Below, one piece after another: positions 12,079 to 23,143 of a DNA stretch of 64,000 bases. The position numbers were made by a program, and so were the translations under genes. A model generated the notes under the pieces. The model did no database searches, had not been told where the DNA came from, and was given only the letters and a program-made list of their open reading frames with translations. The number at the start of each line of letters is the position of its first letter. Position 1 is the stretch's first letter. This stretch comes from Amyelois transitella (lineage: Eukaryota; Arthropoda; Insecta; Lepidoptera; Pyralidae): contig NC_083535.1 in assembly GCF_032362555.1 (NCBI RefSeq), forward strand, positions 1,364,001-1,428,000, given 5' to 3'.

Positions 12079-12329
12079 ACATATGGTCACGTCTATATCC
12101 CTTGCGGGGCAGACAGAGCCAACAGTCTTGAAAAGACTAAATGGCCACGTTCAGTTATTTGGCTTAATGATAAATTGAGATTTAAAAAGTGACAGGTTAC
12201 TAGCCCATCGCCTAAAAAAGAACCTCAAGATTGTTAGCCTATCCCTTAGTCGCCTTTTACGACATCCATGGGAAAGAGATGGAGTGCTCCTATTCTTTTT
12301 TGTATTGGTGCCGGGAACCACACGGCACT
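12079..12329 (-). repeat. Rep-A, full length
   Basis: Complete reverse copy ending at the CCGGGAACCACACGGCAC head. Confidence 0.85.
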
Positions 12330-12382
12330 GGCCTGGCCTGGTCTTATATTATTTATAATTCTATAGTTACCTACCAGCAAAT

Positions 12383-12534
12383 GGCAGACGTCCAGCTTCC
12401 AATGCGCGACGCTGTTTCTCTTTTCGCGCGAAAAACTATCGCTGTTTCGCTTTTTACTATGACGTGAAACGGGACAGCGATAGTTTTTCGCGCGATAAAA
12501 CGGCGTCGCGCGTGCAATGCTACGGACGCTGGCC
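12383..12534. mobile_element. Foldback (MITE-like) element
   Basis: Imperfect inverted repeat: CGCGCGAAAAACTATCGCTG on the left reappears reversed as GACAGCGATAGTTTTTCGCG on the right, and the outer arms carry GCGCGACG. A relative is at 41551. High CpG content and the folded structure suggest a miniature foldback transposon. Confidence 0.6.
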
Positions 12535-12559
12535 AAAAGTCAGATCAACAGTACCCTAA

Positions 12560-12675
12560 ACCGATGGGCTTGTATGAAGATAAATATGAATATGGTTGAA
12601 GCGGAAAAAGTATGCAGGGATTGTGGATAAGAAAAGTAGTTTCTGCCTACCCCTCCGGGTAAGAGGCGTGATTAA
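12560..12675 (+). repeat. Rep-B, diverged
   Basis: Recognised by TCTGCCTACCCCTCCGGG and AGAGGCGTGATT. The tail is lost. Confidence 0.6.
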
Positions 12676-12683
12676 CTTAGCTT

Positions 12684-12825
12684 CCAGTCACACTATTTGA
12701 ATCTCAATTCTATAATTAAGCCAAACAGCTGAGCTGAACGTGGTCTATAAGTTTTTTTAAGACTGCTGGCTCTGTCTACGCCACAATGGTTATAGACGTG
12801 ATTTTATATATGTTTATATGTAAAG
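12684..12825 (+). repeat. Rep-A, 5'-truncated
   Basis: Body from the ACTATTTGAATCTCAATTCT block to the 3' end. Confidence 0.7.
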
Positions 12826-13454
12826 TTACCAGCCCATATCATTTTTACCCATTGTCACCTGAATAGGTTTAATCACAACGTTGCTAACTGTTAGTTACAA
12901 CATAAGTATTCAAACTGCACAATTTTCATCTTACTTATTGCAAGCTATCTGTAAGTAAGCCAGACTCGTATGCAAGTATAGTATGTTTTTCAGCTGTGAA
13001 ATAATGGCGGTGGGGGCGGTTCCTATACTTTCAATGGGCGGGGTCCAATCTAAAAATGCGCCGCCTTACGAACACGCCCATCGCAATTTCTCCGTTCCAT
13101 TTCGCTTATTTTGCTACTAAACTTGTATGTTACATGTATTTTAGCATTGAGTTAAAATATATCGCCCACTTAAAGTATAAACTTCACGTAGGTACAATTG
13201 TACTTACATAATTGTTTGTGTTGCAAATTTCTCTTTTAAGAATTTCCCGAGACTTCGCTTCCTAATTGTAGTAGATTGTCGCAAGTGAAATTGAAACTGA
13301 CAATCATTTGGGGTTCAAAATTTTAAGTTAATCTTAACACCATAGTTAAGTTATTCTAATTTTTTTTTAATAGCTAGTAGCATGACGGAGTTACAGACTA
13401 TACGCAAAAATCTAATGTTTATCTGTCAACTGGGCTCATGTGTCATTATTTATA

Positions 13455-13556
13455 TTTCAATTCCATAGTTAAGTCATGCAGCTGAGCGTGACCTTTCGCT
13501 CTTTTCGAGACTGTTGGTTCTGTCTACCCCGCAAGGGATAAAGGAGTGATAATATG
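13455..13556 (+). repeat. Rep-A 3' half
   Basis: 3' half of Rep-A lying about 290 bp upstream of the CNTD1-like start codon. Confidence 0.7.
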
Positions 13557-13715
13557 TTTGTATTATCTGTTAACCACTAGGTTCATTGCTGTTGACATGA
13601 ATTATGAAAGTTTCTCAGTTGGAAATAAAGTTAAAACAGGCCATGGCCACAATTCGAAAAAATTAAAAAACAAAAAAGCACCACAGAGGTTTAATTTCTT
13701 TGCTTTGACATGGCG

Positions 13716-13725
13716 TGGCGCGAAA
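13716..13725 (-). promoter_or_regulatory. E2F-type site upstream of CNTD1-like gene
   Basis: On the minus strand the bases read TTTCGCGCCA, a perfect match to the E2F consensus TTTSSCGC. It lies 118 bp upstream of the CNTD1-like ATG and inside a small TTGACAT...ATGTCAA dyad. Use by this promoter is inference; the transcription start was not located. Confidence 0.45.
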
Positions 13726-13842
13726 TGTCAACTTGAACGTAAATATTTATTAATATTAAGTTAAATATAATGAATTGTTTATGTGACTAAAGCAATGTAT
13801 TATATTTAAGAAAGTATCTTATAATTAATTTACGGTGTAATT

Positions 13843-16800
13843 ATGGAGTCAAGTGATTCGAACACCCCGTTGTGGATGAAGCAACTTTTACAGGAATGTG
13901 AAAATGAATGTAAATGCTTATTGTTTTTATTACAATTTACAATTGTGCTTCTTTTCAATCCTAAGGTTTACAGTATTTTATATGATTGCCAGGGAGACCT
14001 AACACGTATGTGCCTATTTTTTTAATTGCCCGTTACGACATACGTGGAAAAGAGATGAATGGTCTCAATTGGTTAGGTGCCGAGTACCACATGGCACGTA
14101 GTTCAATCCATACTTATATATAAAAACTAATATTTTAGAGAGAAAATATTTGTATTGAATTTTTTGTTATGAATATACTCAAAAACTTTTGAACTGATTT
14201 TGATAATATTTGGCACTATACAGAAAAATAATCAGGAGTGATATTTCAATACATGTAAGTACATGTATTTGCCAAGAAATTTTACTAATCCGTAGGAGCG
14301 ACGACTTAAGCAAATTAATTCTTTTATTCGTGATGCAATCCAGTCGCGGATCGGACATGGCCAATCAAGCTGCTAGAGAAGGAAGGTCGGAAGGCGGTGT
14401 GGGCCATGAGCGCCATCCTCGGAGCCAACTCCAAGGGCATCCCGGCGCAGGCCTGCCGTCTCCTGGAGCGGTATTTGGCGGTGCGATTCCAGGAGGCTGG
14501 ACCTCTACTCACTAGTTAGTACATACATACATATTATCACGTTTATATCCCTTGCGGGATAGGCAGGGCCGACAGTCGTGAGAAGACCCAAAGGCCACGT
14601 TCAGCTGTATGGCTTTATAATGGAATTGAGATTCAAATAGTGTCAGGCTGCTAGCTTATCGCCTATAAGAAGAAACTCAAGTTTATTTAGTGTGATTACA
14701 AGTTAGGTATGGAATAACAATAATGAATAAATGTGATTTTGTAGTTTGAAGTTGCATGTTTAACACAGGCACCTTAACGTTTAATATTTGTGGAAAGGAC
14801 CACTTTAAACTTAAGTTTTTATGTGTAAGTACAGCAGCTTCCGGAAAGTGCATTAATAATTACCCCAGCGCATATGAATTTGAAATGAAATAGTCAAATT
14901 TGGCCTTTTTTAGAATTATTACTAAGGTAGATTCAATAAATTTAATAGCGTGCAAAGTGAGGGTATCCTGCGATACTCGCCATTTGACGGCTAGCGACAT
15001 ATGACAGTATCAAGAGGTGACAGCGTCACTTTTTGACATTGACGTTTAATTTTTCTTTTTAATATAATTAAGGTACGGTTACACATTACTTAGGCCATTC
15101 GTAAAAGAAAGATCTGACTATCTGACCTCCGCAACCTGCGCGGACGACCCTAATTTATATCACCTCATGGTGACAATTGACGTCAACCAATGTTGTGAAA
15201 CCAAAAGATGACAATTATTAAGTGATGTGAAGTGTATACATAAATATTTCATTTAAAATATATATACCTATAACTAGCTGTGCGACTTCGCCCGCGTGGA
15301 ATAGTTATTTTGGGCATTTGCATCATTGAATAGTTTCCCCGTTTTTCACATTTTCCATTATTTCTTCGCTCCTAATAGTTGCAACGTGATGTCTCGATAA
15401 ATGGTCTATTTAACACAAAAAGAATTTTTCAGTAGTTCCTGAGATTAGCGCGTTCAAACAAACAAACTCTTCACTTTTATATATTAGTATAGATAATAAT
15501 TTTTTTTTAATTTGAATTGAATTTGAATTGAATTTGAATATACCATACTAGGCTTTATTTTATACCATACTAGCATTTACTCGCGAATTAAGCGCTTACA
15601 AAAGAATACAGGTTTTCGAAAATCCCACGGGTACTATAGTTTTTACCGGGATGAAAGGTACCATTTGTTTGTTTGTTTGTTATATCTTTATTGCATAGAA
15701 ATTTACACAGTAACAAGAAAATAGTACATAGTTATAAAAGAAACAAATTACTTGCAATGGCGGACTTATCCCATGAAGGGATCTCTTCCAGCCAACCAGC
15801 AAACAATAAAGGTACTAGATAATTCAGTAAAAAGCGGCAAGTCACTGTGTTTTTATCAAATTTCATCTAGATTGCTTCAGTAGAAAACGCTTAAAGAGGT
15901 AACAAACAAACAATCAAATTAACTTTCGCATTGCTACATATCATCAGTCTTTTCAAGACTGTTGGCTCCGTCTACCCCACAAGGGATATAGACGTGACCA
16001 TATGTATGTTGCTACATATTATTAGTAGGTATTAATTACGCACATACGTTCTATAATTTCGCCACAGATTCAGAAGAACGCGAGCGTTTCAAACAGTTGC
16101 TGTCATCCCAGCTGACTCTCATCATAGCTGCTTGCGTTCAGCTGGCGTCCAAGATGGTGTGCGCAGCCACCGCCCTCACTCCCAAGGTCCTGCAGACCTG
16201 CCTCCTTCAGAGGGGCATCTCGTGTACCGTGAAGGATATCAATATAACTGAACTACAGGTTTACGGTAAATTAGGTAAGATGTTGTTTTTATTTTTAGTT
16301 TTTATACTTGAGTTTTTAATTCTAATAAAATAATTAATCTCATCACTACATAGTATAAAACAAAGTCGCTATTTTAGTCTGTTTGTCTGTATGCTTAAAT
16401 CTTTAAAATTACGCAACGGATTTTGATGCGGTTTTTTGTAACAGGTAGAGTGATTCAAGAGGAAGGTTTTTATGTATAATAACATTTATAATTTTGCACC
16501 CGTGCGAAGCCGGGGCGGGTCGCTAGTTTAATATAATAGAGAGCTGTACATTTCACAATTATCGAGGCGTTAGTAATCGCCAGTGTATAGTTTCTGTTTA
16601 TAAAGTGTAATTCTTGTAACCCATGATTATACAATCTGAGTAATAATATTTGGTAGCAATACTAAGAAAAACTGCGTCTCTTAATATTTTACTCTAGACT
16701 TGGAATTCCGTTTGAATTTTTCTATTGATACATTATTTAAGCCCCAATCTTGCTTACCATCAGGCAGATTGAGGTCAAACGCACTAAAATTCCCAATAAA

Positions 16801-18628
16801 AAAAAATATTAATTCACTCATATAGTCACGTCTATATCCCTTGCGGGGTAGACAGAGCCAACAGTCTCGAAGAGACTGATAGGCCACGTTCAGCAGTTTG
16901 GCTTCATGATAAAATTGAGATTCAAATATTGACAGGTTGCTAGCGCATCGACCAGAATTAGAATCCCAACTTTATAAGCCTATCCCTTCGCCTCTTACGA
17001 CATCCATGGGATAGAGATGGAGTGATCCTATTCTTTTTGTAATGGTGCTGGGAACAACACGGCAACAAAATAAAATGTTCTTCATAAAGCAATGCAATAG
17101 AGATCAGATAAAAATCTGGCGAATACCTTCAGGATGTCAAATCCCCCTGTTCACAAGCGTGGACTCTGCCGAGCTATTGGCCGTGGAGGTGGGCTTGCCG
17201 GTCTTCACACTTGGTGACATTGGTCTTCTGGTCAACATAGCGGAGTACCACCGCGACATGCTGGATCACAGGGTCAGGAACACGTTCAAGTTGCCACCCA
17301 CTACAATGTTTGGTAAGTTTTCGACTTTGTTGTGTACAGACAAACCGACATATGTACTTACGGCGTTGTTTAATATGGACAGGATCAGCTCACAAACATC
17401 AGAAAGTACAGGCCGGGCTATATTGTATTCAGGAAGGTACATACATAAATATGGTCACGTCTATATCCCTTGCGGGGTAGACAGAGCCTTGAAAAGACTG
17501 AATGACCACGTTCAGCTATTTGGCTTAATGATAGAATTGAGATTCAAATAGTGACAGGTTGCTAGCCCATCGTCTAAAAAAGAGTCCCAACTTAGTCGCC
17601 TTTTACGACATCCATGGGATAGAGATGGAGTGGTCGTATTCTTTTTTGTATTGGTGCCGGGAACCACACGGCATTACAAGGAAGGTAGTATGTATAAATC
17701 CCCTACAGTATAGGCAAAAACTATAATCACAAGTCTCAAAGGCCACGGCTGATGATGATATTGATAGCTTGCTAGCCCATCTACTCAGATTTTATGACCT
17801 CTCCTTTCATAAGACCCTTTTCGGACTATTGCACTCGTGACAATAAGTTACATAAGCGCATCTTCTTAGGTACCTATTTTACATCATTGTATAAATACAT
17901 ATAATCACGTCTATATCCGTTGCGAGGTAGACAGAGCCAACAGTCTTAGAAATACTGTCAGGCCGCGTTCAGCTGTTTGGCTAAATGATAGAATTGAGAT
18001 TCAAATAGTGACAGGTTGCTAGCCTGTCGCCTAAAAGAAGAATCCCAAGTATATAAGCCTATCCCTTAGTCGCCTTTTACGAAATCCATGGGAAAGAGAT
18101 GGAGTGGTCTTATTCTTTACATCATTGTATAATGATCCCAAATTATAAAACCGCCCCCTTGATTAGATCATTGTCGTGGTATTTTGCAGTCATGGTAATA
18201 CCTGTTACATGAACACGTCTTCAAAAGTACCTATTTTCATTGTATAAGTGGCCAATGATTAATTTTCCTCTTTTAATAAGAGTAGATCTGGAAATTTGAT
18301 CATGGTTTTTCTCAGTTAATAACCTCCTTATGTTCTTACAAATATATTTAAAAAACAAATTAACTGTTAATTGTTCTCCATTCTACATCATTCACATTCT
18401 CCACGTTCAGACTACACGGCGCTCCGGACCTTGCATCTTGCTGCTGGGGCCGTGGCGGCGGGCGCCCGACACTTTGACCACTCCAGACTGAATCCGGTCG
18501 CCCGCCTCGCTAAACTCACTCATGCACCACCCGCCTATATCAAATGTATAGCGACAGTGCTACTGACAGACATTCTTCAGCACGACCGCGAGGAACCAGT
18601 GCCGTGTAAGAAGAGGAAGATGTCTTAG
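13843..18628 (+). CDS. Cyclin N-terminal domain-containing protein 1-like (CNTD1)
   Basis: Five coding exons: 13843-13909, 14344-14514, 16068-16274, 17133-17312, 18411-18628. All phases agree (843 nt, 280 aa). The protein has a cyclin fold: IPAQACRLLERYL (aa 55-67) fits cyclin-box helices, CVQLASKM (102-109) is the hallmark helix, and LTPK, ELQVYGKL and IPLFTSVDSAELL follow the order seen in vertebrate CNTD1. The last exon gives a second helical domain (LHLAAGAVAAGARHF) and a basic C-terminus, CKKRKMS. Vertebrate CNTD1 (about 330 aa) acts in meiotic crossover maturation; that role here is inferred from family. Exon 2 ends at an unusual GTTAGT donor with a Rep-A copy immediately beyond it. A second GTATGT donor at 14006 would lengthen exon 1 by 96 nt in frame. 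Fold and family are fairly certain, exact orthology less so. Confidence 0.8.
14028..14098 (-). repeat. Rep-A 5' fragment
   Basis: Head-side fragment (GTGCCGAGTACCACATGGCAC at its right end, diverged) inside intron 1 of the CNTD1-like gene. Confidence 0.6.
14517..14690 (-). repeat. Rep-A abutting a splice donor
   Basis: Reverse copy whose ATAC tail starts only about 3-6 nt after the exon 2 end of the CNTD1-like gene (14514). The insertion therefore sits essentially on the donor site. The head side is truncated. Confidence 0.75.
15166..15245 (+). repeat. Rep-K fragment
   Basis: Carries the TTGACGTCAACCAATGTTGT block typical of the Rep-K 3' half. It lies in CNTD1 intron 2. Confidence 0.6.
15272..15494 (-). 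mobile_element. Hel-1 Helitron-like element
   Basis: Reverse copy from CTAGCTGTGCGACTTCGCCC to TATTAGTATAGA. Both termini are recognisable. Confidence 0.7.
15660..15815 (+). repeat. Rep-L (non-LTR 3' end, reverse sense)
   Basis: TATCTTTATTGCATAGAAAT and GCAATGGCGGACTTATCCCA are shared with 24640-24790 and, inverted, with 24117-24193. Read on the minus strand it ends in an AATAAAGATA poly(A)-type 3' end followed by (CAAA)n, as expected of a retroposon. Confidence 0.6.
15943..16010 (+). repeat. Rep-A 3' fragment
   Basis: Last 65 bp of Rep-A, 58 bp upstream of CNTD1 exon 3. Confidence 0.7.
16815..17064 (-). repeat. Rep-A, nearly full length
   Basis: Reverse copy with a diverged head, ending 68 bp upstream of CNTD1 exon 4. 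Confidence 0.8.
17440..17674 (-). repeat. Rep-A, full length with target-site duplication
   Basis: Flanked by AGGAAGGTA on both sides (17431-17439 and just after the head at about 17680), as expected for target-primed retrotransposition. Lies in CNTD1 intron 4. Confidence 0.85.
17878..18132 (-). repeat. Rep-A, 5'-truncated, 17-bp target-site duplication
   Basis: Body 17895-18115. Identical TTTACATCATTGTATAA flanks at 17878-17894 and 18116-18132. A long duplication plus 5' truncation is the classic signature of non-LTR (LINE-driven) insertion. Confidence 0.9.
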
Positions 18629-18678
18629 ATTGCGTTTGTAGATATCAGAATTGTAGTGATAAGTACGGGTAAATAAGC

Positions 18679-18837
18679 CACTTTGACCACTTCGGTCTGA
18701 AATCGGTCGCCCGCTTCGCTAAACTTACCGAAGTCTGGGTGGCTTATATCAAATGTATAGCGACAGTGTTACTAACAGACATTCTTCAGCACGACCGCGA
18801 GGAACCAGTGCCGTGTAAGAAGAGGAAGGTGTCTTAA
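18679..18837 (+). pseudogene. Duplicated CNTD1 terminal-exon copy 2
   Basis: 53 codons open in the original frame to the stop, ending CKKRKVS. It has no good acceptor of its own (only a purine-rich AAATAAG precedes it), so it lies in the 3' UTR of the gene if transcription continues. Confidence 0.7.
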
Positions 18838-18887
18838 ATTGCGTTTATAGATATCAGAATTGTAGTGATAAGTACGGGTAAATAAGC

Positions 18888-19025
18888 CACTTTGACCAGA
18901 CCGGTCTGAAACTTACCGAAATCTGGGCCGCTTATATCAAATGTATAGCGACAGTGTTACTGACAGACATTCTTCAGCACGACCGCGAGGAACCAGTGCC
19001 GTGTAAGAAGAGGAAGATGTCTTAA
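18888..19025 (+). pseudogene. Duplicated CNTD1 terminal-exon copy 3
   Basis: 46 codons open in frame, with seven codons deleted relative to copy 1. Ends CKKRKMS and stop. Same upstream context as copy 2. Confidence 0.7.
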
Positions 19026-19075
19026 ATTGCGTTTGTAGATATCAGAATTGTAGTGATAAGTACGGGTAAATAAGC

Positions 19076-19213
19076 CACTTTGACCACTTCGGTCTGAAAC
19101 TTACCGAAATCTGGTCCGCTTATATCAAATGTATAGCGACAGTGTTACTGACAGATATTCTTCAGCATGACCGCGAGGAGCCTGTGCCGTGTAAGAAGAG
19201 GAAGATGTCTTAG
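19076..19213 (+). pseudogene. Duplicated CNTD1 terminal-exon copy 4
   Basis: 46 codons open in frame. In the last 24 codons it differs from copy 3 at GAC/GAT, CAC/CAT, GAA/GAG and CCA/CCT, all silent. That pattern looks like past selection on protein, so this may be the oldest copy. Confidence 0.7.
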
Positions 19214-19632
19214 ATTGCGTGTTTTCTTATAAATTTGAAATAATAAGATCTTTCTAGTCCTACATTACGTGAAATCGTGCTTTTAAACAAGCAATTTTTG
19301 TAAACACATACTAGTTATTGTCCGCTACTTCGTCCGCGTGGTTTCTTTTTTCGCAATAAAAACCCTACGTACCTACCTACTTCAGGGTAAATTCTACCTC
19401 TGTACTAACCTTATTTCTGCTGTTTTTTTTTGTTGTAAATTTTAATATTTATTGGCATGGGGGTAAAATATCAATCAAGCTACCCTAACTTTTGGAAACA
19501 TATATTTTTCCTTATTTTTACCCAAAATAACTTTTCTGTAATGGTACCTACCTAAATAGTTACAAGATTATTATTTAGAATAAGCTCACTCTATATCTTT
19601 CGTTTCAACCACATTCATAACTCTCTTCCACT

Positions 19633-19742
19633 TACCTGTCACTATTTGAATCACATTTCATCATTAAGCCCTACAGCTGAACGTAGCCCTTCAGTCATTT
19701 CAAAACTGTTGGCTCTGTCTACCCTGCAAGGGATACAGACGT
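19633..19742 (+). repeat. Rep-A 3' half
   Basis: From ACCTGTCACTATTTGAATC to GGGATACAGACGT. Confidence 0.7.
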
Positions 19743-20335
19743 ACGTGTACGCGTGTAATGCGGGTGCCGCCGCAAAGTCAACGTTCACCCTATGTCGGAG
19801 ACAAGAAGACTGAAACCGTATATTATTGTTTTATGAGAACGTGTGATGTTAATTTGTCTCCGATTGTACCTACTCAGACGACTTTTTGATGTAAATACAA
19901 TTCTGTGTAAAGTTGCTAAGATAAGGTAAAGTAGGTTATGATTATTTTATGTGCATGTGTATAAAGACAAAGAAAAAATATATTTATTTCCTCAACTAAC
20001 ATACCTATATACCTTATGTATATTTTTACCTTATAATTTAACTCTAACGAAGTAATAAAATTAAAATTGTTACTAAAAAAAATGTATTTTTTATTTTCCT
20101 CTTTATCATCATCATCACCTTGACGCTAGTCCGGTAATGTTCTGTGAACATGTACCTGGATTTTTTATAAAAGATTTCATTGCGTTTGACCTCAATCTGC
20201 CTGGTGGTAAGCGATATGAGACCTAAGGTGAAGCTCGCAAGCTCAAATAATGCCTATTCATTTCTCGCCTTGAAAATACCCAAGTTGTATGTATTTCAAA
20301 ATTGGATACATGGTATCACTTATTCACACTTAAAT

Positions 20336-20440
20336 CTCATTATATCTACTACCGCTTCCAAAGCGCATGTGCAGAAGAGCGGCGGGACAAACTACACTGC
20401 AGCATTTTCACCGGACGTCAATTTACAAATATAGATATCT
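20336..20440 (-). repeat. Rep-K copy
   Basis: Reverse copy, with ACAAACTACACTGCAGCATT and ACGTCAATTTACAA. Confidence 0.55.
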
Positions 20441-21005
20441 TAAATCTAAGTCGTGGACGAAGACACATTATCTACTTAAAAAATATATGAACGAATATAA
20501 AACTAATGATTTCAATACTAATATTTCGTTAAATAAATATAGGTAAAATAAGATGTGTAGGAACATACTAAACTATAAATAAAAGAGTTATTGAAACTTA
20601 TCAAACATTTGTTTAGTTGACTGTACAAAAGGCCATATACATAAAAATGTATGAAAATAACAGACTCAATGTAGGCATGATCGTGTCGGCGTGCGCTAGG
20701 CCTCCGCCGGCTGCGGAGCGCCAATATCTGCCGCTTCACCGGTCAAAGGCACCGCAATTTCATATCAAATCTAATAAATGCATCGAATTAACCTCCCCTA
20801 TTGTTTTCGGGATATTATTTAATTCGCTATTAACTAGCTTTAGCACAGGGCTGTGGGAATTCCGGGAATGTTTCCTTAGCTTAGCTTGGGAAATGCGCTT
20901 TATAAGGTTAAGAAAAATAATTTCAGATTTAAAGCCGCACATTCACCCGAAATTCTCCTTCCAGTGGGAATTTCCTTCAAGTTTTGCAACTAAGTAACTG
21001 TATTT

Positions 21006-21055
21006 TACGATGTTTTCCTAAATGTACCCTTAAATGTAGAAAAACATCGTAAAAT
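21006..21055. other. Perfect-stem hairpin
   Basis: TTACGATGTTTT and its neighbours are mirrored by AAAACATCGTAAAATACA, giving about 18-bp arms around a 22-nt loop. No function is assigned. Confidence 0.6.
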
Positions 21056-21358
21056 ACAATTATGGAAATAAATAAAAGAAGTTACACAACCCAGAAGAGA
21101 GCGGTTGGATTCGAAGCTGTGCATCGCACTTTTAAGATAAATAGGTATCTTACCTTTTGTAATAGGTTACTAGTAGGTTAATATGCACGAGAAAAGTCAT
21201 CACAACAGCGAAACATAAAAGAATTCTTCACGTCAGTATTACAAAAAAATATACAAATTTAATTAAGGATAATTCCTGTCATCTCGACTATGCAATAATC
21301 GGTTAAATTTGACAAGTTATAAAAATTATGAATTAACATTGTGAGACGAGGGTCAGGC

Positions 21359-21388
21359 GGGGGAGGGCGGGGGGTGAGAGGGGAGGGG
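21359..21388 (+). other. Potential G-quadruplex tract
   Basis: Five G runs of 3-6 separated by 1-5 nt (runs at 21359-63, 21365-67, 21369-74, 21380-83, 21385-88). This satisfies the usual G4 pattern in a region that is otherwise AT-rich. Confidence 0.65.
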
Positions 21389-23143
21389 TTAACAACAATG
21401 GCTCTGCTCCGGGGTGCCCAATAAAAACTTGACAAATGGTGTTTCATAATCGCGGCACATTCCTGAGCTCGTCAGTGCGCAGTGCCATCCCCCTTGAAAA
21501 ATATGTCTGGTGGAGAATATACGCGTGTGACATTTTGTGGCTCAGATTGTTTGATACATGGTCGTACATAGACCTGTCCTGATGAAGAAATGAGGACATG
21601 GAACGCAAAAGGATTGTTTTGAGATGTTAAATTGCGCTTGACTCTCTGAAAACAATGAGATTTTGTAATAGTTAATGTTATTTTGACATTATTTTTTTAT
21701 TTCTGTTTGACAAATTATGCTTTTTTAGAACGGTTATTATCAGTAAGTAGTTTAAATTAACCAATATAACATAAACAATAGCGTAGCCATAAATTTATGA
21801 TTATTTAAGATTAAAAAGGAACTGAAGTAGATTTAAATAAAGTAACTTATTTTTTTTGTATTAAAGTAATTGCTGTTCACTTTTTCTTTTTATTAGTGGC
21901 CAATAACATTTTTTAACATAGATAGTGCCCTATATTTTTTTTAAGAAGCCTGAATGTTCCTTGTATTATACAAACTATTAAATTCAAGATGAATAAATTT
22001 ATATCATCATCATTCTCCGGGCGTTTACTTTATAATTAACTATTACCAATTCCATTGTAACAATTGTACCAAATAATTATACCACATGAGACCTTAGAAT
22101 TATACGCACACTGAGGTCAACAGTTTATTCCGACATAAAACTTGCGACGGCCATAAAGTAACTACGTTATTATTACCTCGCCGGTAAAGAATGCTGGTAA
22201 TAAGCCCCCGAATGTTCGCCGGGACCCCTGCCCGCAATATTATTAAAAATAATTCCTCATTTTTATTGCCTTAGGTGTAGTGGTTGCTTTAATAAATGAG
22301 TGGTCATTGTTCGGGTTAGTTGCACTTTTTAGTTGATTGGGGAGCTAAGGGTAATAATGAGTTTGGATTATTTTTCGGTATTGCCGTAACTCGTTTAAGG
22401 CTACCTCAATGTGTGTTATTTATCCCGTATAAATATTGAAATTCTTTTTCTCATTAAGAATATCATTTTAATGCCTTAATGCAAAATTCGTTAAGTGTCT
22501 TCGCCTGTACTTACTTTCCTTTAATTTAAATTTTGCAGGTTATAATGACACGAACATTTTCTTTTTATTAAAGTATGAAATCATGCTATAATGCGTATGC
22601 GACTTCTCCATTTTTAAAAATATACCTTCATAATTTTAATATATAAATTTAGACGTATTTGTATAAATTAAGGTATTTAAGAGTTAACTAGGGTTTATTA
22701 TGATACATGTACTTGCCTTTTTAAACAAGTGTGTTAAAAAAAGCAACTAAGTATTTTTCCAACTCGAGCTTGACCCATTTTCTTGATGGTAATCGATGAG
22801 CTAAAGTTTCGTAGCTCCGTAGCAGCCGTAGACGTCGCGCCGTCGTAGCACGTTCTACGGGATTCTTCGTAGGAGCTTGAATAAGAATAATGTAAGTTTT
22901 TTATCACACATAATTTTTATTTATTTATTGGTATGAAATATTAACGGCTATATCAACAGGATAAAAAAAAGTAAAGTCATATTCAAAAAATATTATAATT
23001 ACAAAAAATTTGTTACATTAATGTAAATTATTTTATCATCTGTATATGTGTGACGTGGTTTTATATGTGTGTAAAAGAAAATGCTGACTGGTCTACTACG
23101 ATATCAACGTTCAGCCCAAACCACTGGGTACCTATATAGATTA

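Larger units (their letters stand above)
18470..19220 (+). repeat. Tandem array of the CNTD1-like terminal exon
   Basis: Four head-to-tail units starting at 18470, 18679, 18888 and 19076 (spacing 209, 209, 188 bp). Unit 1 is the 3' end of the real last exon plus 3' flank. The others repeat both. Unit 3 carries a 21-bp in-frame deletion shared with unit 4. Identity breaks just after the stop codon of unit 4. Confidence 0.92.
19220..23140. other. Gene-free region
   Basis: No supportable exon. Holds Rep-A and Rep-K fragments, a hairpin at 21006, a G-rich tract at 21359, and unique moderately GC blocks at about 20660-20760 and 22140-22240. Otherwise AT-rich. Confidence 0.4.

Noticed and set aside
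18603..18628. Shared KKRK C-termini of CNTD1-like and Cdc42 as a functional link
   Set aside because: Basic C-termini are common; in Cdc42 it is the prenylation-adjacent polybasic patch, in CNTD1-like at most a nuclear signal.
20617..20997. 126-codon plus-strand frame in a non-repeat block
   Set aside because: No recognisable domain, overlapping minus-strand frames of similar quality. Listed only as a possible conserved non-coding block.
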